From: AC-69 sp035701505
Lineage (GTDB): Bacteria; Actinomycetota; UBA4738; HRBIN12
DNA: 8,429 bases
Assembly (NCBI GenBank): GCA_035701505.1
Contig: DASSSA010000119.1
Coordinates: 1-8,429, forward strand
Reading direction: 5' to 3'
Shown here: one piece after another, positions 5,729 through 8,429 of the stretch
How positions within the stretch are numbered: position 1 is the stretch's first letter
How the letters are laid out: every line of letters starts with the position of its first letter
Made by a program: the position numbers and the translations under genes
The notes under the pieces: generated by a model
What the model was told of the DNA's origin: nothing
Databases searched by the model: none
What the model saw: the letters and a program-made list of their open reading frames with translations, nothing else

Positions 5729-6157
5729 ATGGCGAAGAAGAGGGTCGTCGCCGTCGTCAAGCTCCAGATCAGAGCGGGGCAGGCGACGCCCGCGCCGCCC
5801 GTGGGCACCGCGCTTGGCCAGCACGGCGTCAACATCATGGAGTTCTGCCGGCAGTACAACGAGCAGACACAGCAGTTCGCCGGTCAGGTCATCCCGGTCG
5901 AGCTGACGATCTACGAGGATCGCTCGTTCACGTTCATCACCAAGCAATCGCCCGCCGCCGAGCTGATCAAGCAGGCCGCCGGGATCGAGAAGGGCTCGGG
6001 CGAGCCGAACCGCGAGAAGGTGGCGCGGCTGACTCGGGAACAGCTCCGCACGATCGCCGAGCGCAAGATGGCCGACCTCAACGCGAACGACGTCGAGGCA
6101 GCCATGAAGATCATCGCCGGCACGGCGCGCAGCATGGGCGTGGAGGTGGTCGCGTGA
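5729..6157 (+). CDS. rplK: 50S ribosomal protein L11
   Basis: L11 binds the GTPase-associated region of 23S rRNA at the base of the L7/L12 stalk and is the target region of thiazole antibiotics such as thiostrepton. The 142-residue product has normal length. Its N-terminal domain includes KLQIRAGQATPAPPVGTALG (11-30), with the proline-rich stretch that contacts rRNA and antibiotic, and GVNIMEFCRQYN (33-44). The C-terminal rRNA-binding domain ends LNANDVEAAMKIIAGTARSMG. The start lies 2 nt after the nusG stop, so ribosomes probably re-initiate; the TAGGG just before the ATG is the only ribosome-site candidate. The stop overlaps the rplA start. Confidence 0.97.
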   Translation: MAKKRVVAVVKLQIRAGQATPAPPVGTALGQHGVNIMEFCRQYNEQTQQFAGQVIPVELTIYEDRSFTFITKQSPAAELIKQAAGIEKGSGEPNREKVARLTREQLRTIAERKMADLNANDVEAAMKIIAGTARSMGVEVVA

Positions 6158-6867
6158 GCGGCAAGCGGTATCGGGAGGCCGCCAAGCTCGTGGATCGGGA
6201 GCGCGAGTACCTGCCGGCCGAGGCCGTCCGGCTCATCAAGCAGTTCCCCGACGCGAAGTTCGACGAAACCGTGGAGCTCTCGTTCCGTCTGGGGGTGGAC
6301 CCCCGCAAGGCGGATCAGATGGTCCGCGGAACCGTGACGCTTCCCAATGGCACCGGCAGGTCGGTGCGGGTGGCGGCATTCGCCACGGGTCCCAAGGCCA
6401 CCGAGGCCAAGGAGGCCGGGGCGGACCTCGTGGGGGGCGACGAGCTCGTCGAGGAGGTCATGAAGGGGAACATCGACTTCGACGCCACGGTGGCCACCCC
6501 GGACATGATGGCGACCGTGGGGAAGGCCGGCCGCGTCCTCGGGCCTCGGGGGCTGATGCCGAACCCGAAGACCGGGACCGTCACGAACGACATCGGCAAG
6601 GCCGTAAGGGAGATCAAGGGCGGAAGGGTCGAGTACAAAGTGGACCGGACGGGGAACCTGCACTCGATCGTGGGCAAGCGCTCGTTCTCGGAGCGGCAGC
6701 TGCTGGAGAACTACCTGGCTGTCGTGGACGAGGTCCTCCGGGCCAAGCCATCGGCGGCCAAGGGCAAGTACGTGATCAGCGCGACGGTCGCCCCGACCAT
6801 GGGCCCCGGCATCCCGCTGGACCCCAACCGGCTGAAGGACGCCGAGGCCGCGGGGATCACCGCCTGA
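6154..6867 (+). CDS. rplA: 50S ribosomal protein L1
   Basis: L1 forms the mobile stalk near the ribosomal E site and in many bacteria represses its own L11-L1 operon by binding the mRNA. The 237-residue product shows LPNGTGRSVRVAAFA (63-77), DLVGGDELVEEV (91-102), the signature GPRGLMPNPKTGTVT (130-144), and VEYKVDRTGNLHSIVGK (159-175). The GTG start overlaps the rplK stop in GTGA (6154-6157), a coupled junction giving equimolar synthesis. rplJ and rplL do not follow; the next gene is on the opposite strand with its stop 13 nt away, so the ribosomal operon ends here. Confidence 0.97.
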   Translation: MSGKRYREAAKLVDREREYLPAEAVRLIKQFPDAKFDETVELSFRLGVDPRKADQMVRGTVTLPNGTGRSVRVAAFATGPKATEAKEAGADLVGGDELVEEVMKGNIDFDATVATPDMMATVGKAGRVLGPRGLMPNPKTGTVTNDIGKAVREIKGGRVEYKVDRTGNLHSIVGKRSFSERQLLENYLAVVDEVLRAKPSAAKGKYVISATVAPTMGPGIPLDPNRLKDAEAAGITA

Positions 6868-6896
6868 ACTGAGCAGCCCCCTACTCGATGATCCCC
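6852..6896. repeat. Perfect 8-bp inverted repeat spanning two convergent gene ends
   Basis: GGGGATCA (6852-6859) and TGATCCCC (6889-6896) are exact inverted copies with a 29-nt loop that contains both stop codons. A transcript from either strand could form this stem, so it could act as a shared stop or stability element for rplA and the response-regulator gene. There is no T-tract on either side and the arms are coding (Gly-Ile codons in both proteins), so chance is quite possible. Confidence 0.3.
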
Positions 6897-7555
6897 AGCC
6901 GAAAGGCCGTGATCACGGCGTCGGTCCGATCGCTCACGTCGAGGCGCTTGAAGATCCGAGCGACGTGGGTCTTCACTGTGCTCTGTGAGAGCCCGAGCGA
7001 CTCGGCGATCTCGCGATTGCGGTAGCCCCTCCCCAACAGGCCCAGCACGTCCATCTCTCGCGCGGTCAATCCAAACTGCTCGGCACGGGTCCGTCGTTGC
7101 TCGGCCAGGACATCCCACACGTCGCGGTCGAGTACGGCGTGGCCGTGGGCGACCATCCGCACGGTCTCGAGCACTTCTTCGCCGTCGGCAGACTTCAGGA
7201 CATAGGCCTTCGCCCCGGCCTTCATCGCCTCGGTCGCGTACGCCGGGTCCTCGTTGGTCGTGAGGATGATGACGCGGACGTCGGGATGCTCGTCGCTCAG
7301 CCTTCGGGTGACCTCGAGCCCATCGATGCCCGGCAGGCGCAGATCGACGAGGAGGATGTCCGGCTCACCAACGGAGTCGGCGAGCTCCAGCGCTTCCTCG
7401 CCGTCGGCCGCCTCGCCCACGATCAGGATGTCCTCCGCCGACTCGAGGAGCTGCACGAGGCTCTCGCGCGCCAGGGGATGGTCCTCAGCGACGCCCACCC
7501 TGATCACCTTGTCAGGCGTGATCTTCCCCACCACCTCGTGCCATCCCGTGCTCAC
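6881..7555 (-). CDS. NarL/FixJ (LuxR-HTH) family response regulator
   Basis: The 224-residue protein is a two-component response regulator that should bind DNA when phosphorylated. The receiver domain (about 17-135) has the acidic pair Glu24-Asp25 (VAEDHPLARESL), phospho-acceptor Asp71 in LLVDLRLPGIDGLEV, switch Thr100 (VIILTTNED) and Lys121 (AYVLKSADGEE). The C-terminal LuxR-type helix-turn-helix covers about 160-222 (LTAREMDVLGLLGRGYRNRE, then IAESLGLSQSTVKTHVARIF). All receiver catalytic positions are intact. The GTG start at 7555 has no strong ribosome site; GTG codons at residues 8, 9 and 17 are alternatives, the last giving a start right at the receiver domain. No histidine kinase is adjacent, so it is an orphan in this window. 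It converges on rplA and diverges from the membrane-protein gene. Confidence 0.93.
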   Translation of the reverse strand: MSTGWHEVVGKITPDKVIRVGVAEDHPLARESLVQLLESAEDILIVGEAADGEEALELADSVGEPDILLVDLRLPGIDGLEVTRRLSDEHPDVRVIILTTNEDPAYATEAMKAGAKAYVLKSADGEEVLETVRMVAHGHAVLDRDVWDVLAEQRRTRAEQFGLTAREMDVLGLLGRGYRNREIAESLGLSQSTVKTHVARIFKRLDVSDRTDAVITAFRLGIIE

Positions 7556-7863
7556 CGGTGTCTCACCATAGGGCGGTCGCGTCTATCCCTCTCCTGCGGG
7601 ATTCGAGTCGGCGGACGGCCTCCCCCGGTCGGTGGGCACGACCCGCAAGGTGCGCCACAGAGCATCTCTCTTCCCTCAAGGAGGCCGTGAGGCGGTGCGA
7701 TTATCAACCAGTGGACGAGACACGTGGATTCGCCGTCCCGGTGCGGGACGCGGAGCGGGATGGATTCGTCGCTGGTCATCGACGTGCGGGGGCGCGGCCC
7801 ACCCGGGTCCGACGTCCCCGCGACCTTCCCCTCGATCTTTCCCGGGACCCCCCCGGTCGCATA
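7556..7863. other. Divergent intergenic region before the membrane-protein gene
   Basis: If the membrane protein starts at the GTG at 7864, about 308 nt separate it from the response regulator. The region contains a near-perfect Shine-Dalgarno, AAGGAGG at 7678-7684, only 2 nt before a GTG at 7687 and without a well-spaced start in a usable frame. The 34-codon ORF listed separately begins at 7760. The membrane-protein frame stays open upstream back to 7504, so GTG codons at 7687, 7711 and 7741 are possible longer starts. That frame has clearly lower third-position GC (about 67% over 7711-7863) than the gene body. No convincing promoter boxes or terminator were seen. Confidence 0.5.
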
Positions 7864-7864
7864 G
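7760..7864 (+). CDS. Possible small ORF (34 aa), or displaced N-terminus of the following membrane protein
   Basis: ATG at 7760 is preceded by GGAG (7752-7755) at a 4-nt spacing. The reading frame encodes a 34-residue Pro/Gly/Val-rich peptide beginning MDSSLVIDVRGRG and ending PGTPPVA, then TAG. That stop shares its last base with the GTG start of the next gene (TAGTG at 7862-7866), the same style of junction as elsewhere in the window. About 88% of its third codon positions are G or C, against 62% and 68% in the other two forward frames, which is what real coding looks like in this genome. No homology or domain is recognisable. It may be a translated leader, or the true N-terminus of the membrane protein separated by a frameshift in the C7 run at 7848-7854. 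Confidence 0.35.
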   Translation: MDSSLVIDVRGRGPPGSDVPATFPSIFPGTPPVA

Positions 7865-8429
7865 TGGCGCCGCTTGCCGTCGTGGCCATAGCGGTCGGCT
7901 TCAACTTGTGGATCCTGCGGGCGGAGATCCTCCCCGTCCTGTATCCGAACGATGCGTCGGTTCATCTGTCGATGGTCAGGTGGGCCCTCGACCGGATCCT
8001 CGATGGCCACCTCCCGTCCGACGGCTGGTACCCGTATCTCGGGCTGGGATCGTCGCTGTTCCACCATTACCAGAGCCTGCCGCACACACTGACCGCGGTC
8101 CTGGCACTGGGCATCGGGGCGGACTGGGCTTTCTCGATCATGCTGTACGTCCTGCTCGCCACGTGGCCCATAAGCGTGTACCTGGGAGCTCGGCTCCTCG
8201 GGTGGGATCGGTGGGTTGCGGCCGCGGCGGCACTTGTCTCGCCTCTCCTTGCCAGCGCTCCCGGGTATGGCTACGAGCTCGGAAGCTACACCTGGGGGGG
8301 CTATGGGATGTGGTCGCAGCTGTGGGCCATGTGGCTGATGCCACTGGCATGGGGGTTCTCCTGGCGCGCGGTGAGCCAGAGCAAGCCCACTCGATACGCG
8401 GTCGCCGCCCTCGTGGTGGGATTCACCGC
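7864..8429 (+). CDS. Polytopic membrane protein, PTPS-related / GT-C glycosyltransferase-like (3' end beyond window)
   Basis: The visible 188 residues form the N-terminal part of a multi-span membrane protein that runs off the window without a stop. A first hydrophobic helix covers about 3-18 (PLAVVAIAVGFNLWIL). A long loop follows with NDASVHLSMVRWALD (29-43), HLPSDGWYPYLGLGSSLFHH (49-68) and YQSLPH (69-74). Further helices lie near 75-90, 91-110, 116-133, 150-168 and 178 onward. An Asp in the first external loop, a conserved His four residues later and a GW-x-P element resemble the 6-pyruvoyl-tetrahydropterin-synthase-related membrane domain and other GT-C-fold polyprenyl-phosphate sugar transferases. 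There the loop acid (here Asp30) is a catalytic candidate. Such proteins often modify cell-wall polymers or lipids, but the substrate here is unknown. The GTG at 7864 puts the first helix at the N-terminus but has no ribosome site of its own, so the start is uncertain. Confidence 0.72.
   Translation, partial: MAPLAVVAIAVGFNLWILRAEILPVLYPNDASVHLSMVRWALDRILDGHLPSDGWYPYLGLGSSLFHHYQSLPHTLTAVLALGIGADWAFSIMLYVLLATWPISVYLGARLLGWDRWVAAAAALVSPLLASAPGYGYELGSYTWGGYGMWSQLWAMWLMPLAWGFSWRAVSQSKPTRYAVAALVVGFT

Noticed and set aside
7556..7570. Minus-strand TATGGT as a -10 box for a leaderless response-regulator mRNA
   Set aside because: The distance to the GTG would suit a leaderless start, but no -35-like element lies at the right spacing and TATGGT is a weak match.
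7552..8085. Minus-strand open frame of 177 codons opposite the membrane-protein gene
   Set aside because: The product is Arg/Pro/Asp-rich low complexity without motifs, while the plus strand encodes clear membrane helices through most of the same span.

Overview
The window is high-GC bacterial DNA with dense, often overlapping genes, frequent GTG starts and strong third-position GC. A paired MaoC-type dehydratase (HadA/HadB-like) lies upstream of tRNA-Trp, secE, nusG, rplK and rplA. That order is typical of Actinomycetota, where hadA-hadB(-hadC)-trpT-secE-nusG-rplK-rplA is a familiar layout. Two further traits fit: NusG has a long acidic N-terminal extension, and rplJ-rplL does not follow rplA. 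The exact lineage cannot be read from this segment. Two insertions, a sigma/anti-sigma pair and a large coiled-coil gene, suggest a less-studied actinobacterial branch rather than Mycobacterium or Streptomyces.

Layout, left to right. (1) 17-1658, plus strand: a short-chain dehydrogenase/reductase and two hot-dog-fold proteins (FAS1-like/MaoC N-type and catalytic MaoC type), packed as one fatty-acyl reductase plus (R)-hydratase operon. (2) 1684-2587, plus strand: an ECF-type sigma factor and its zinc-binding membrane anti-sigma factor, overlapping by 11 nt. (3) 2592-4235, minus strand: a 547-residue, cysteine-free coiled-coil protein of unknown function with a duplicated LGR..RSD motif; it converges on the anti-sigma gene. 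(4) 4236-4405: a divergent regulatory region with a good housekeeping promoter (TTGCCG-17-TATACT) for the tRNA/secE operon, a weaker candidate promoter for the coiled-coil gene, and an inverted repeat between them. (5) 4406-6867, plus strand: tRNA-Trp(CCA), secE, nusG, rplK, rplA. (6) 6881-7555, minus strand: an orphan NarL/FixJ-type response regulator converging on rplA. (7) 7556-8429: a divergent intergenic region, a possible 34-codon ORF, and the 5' part of a multi-membrane-spanning protein resembling PTPS-related/GT-C glycosyltransferase-type proteins, cut by the window end.

How the genes work together: region 5 is core translation, secretion and transcription-elongation machinery read from one promoter. 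Region 1 supplies reductase and dehydratase/hydratase steps on acyl chains. Regions 2, 3 and 6 are regulatory or structural accessories placed around this core cluster. No mobile element, CRISPR array or rRNA is visible. The points most worth a second look are the duplicated-motif coiled-coil protein, the frame switch at a C7 tract at the start of the last gene, and the split MFE-2-like architecture of the first three genes.
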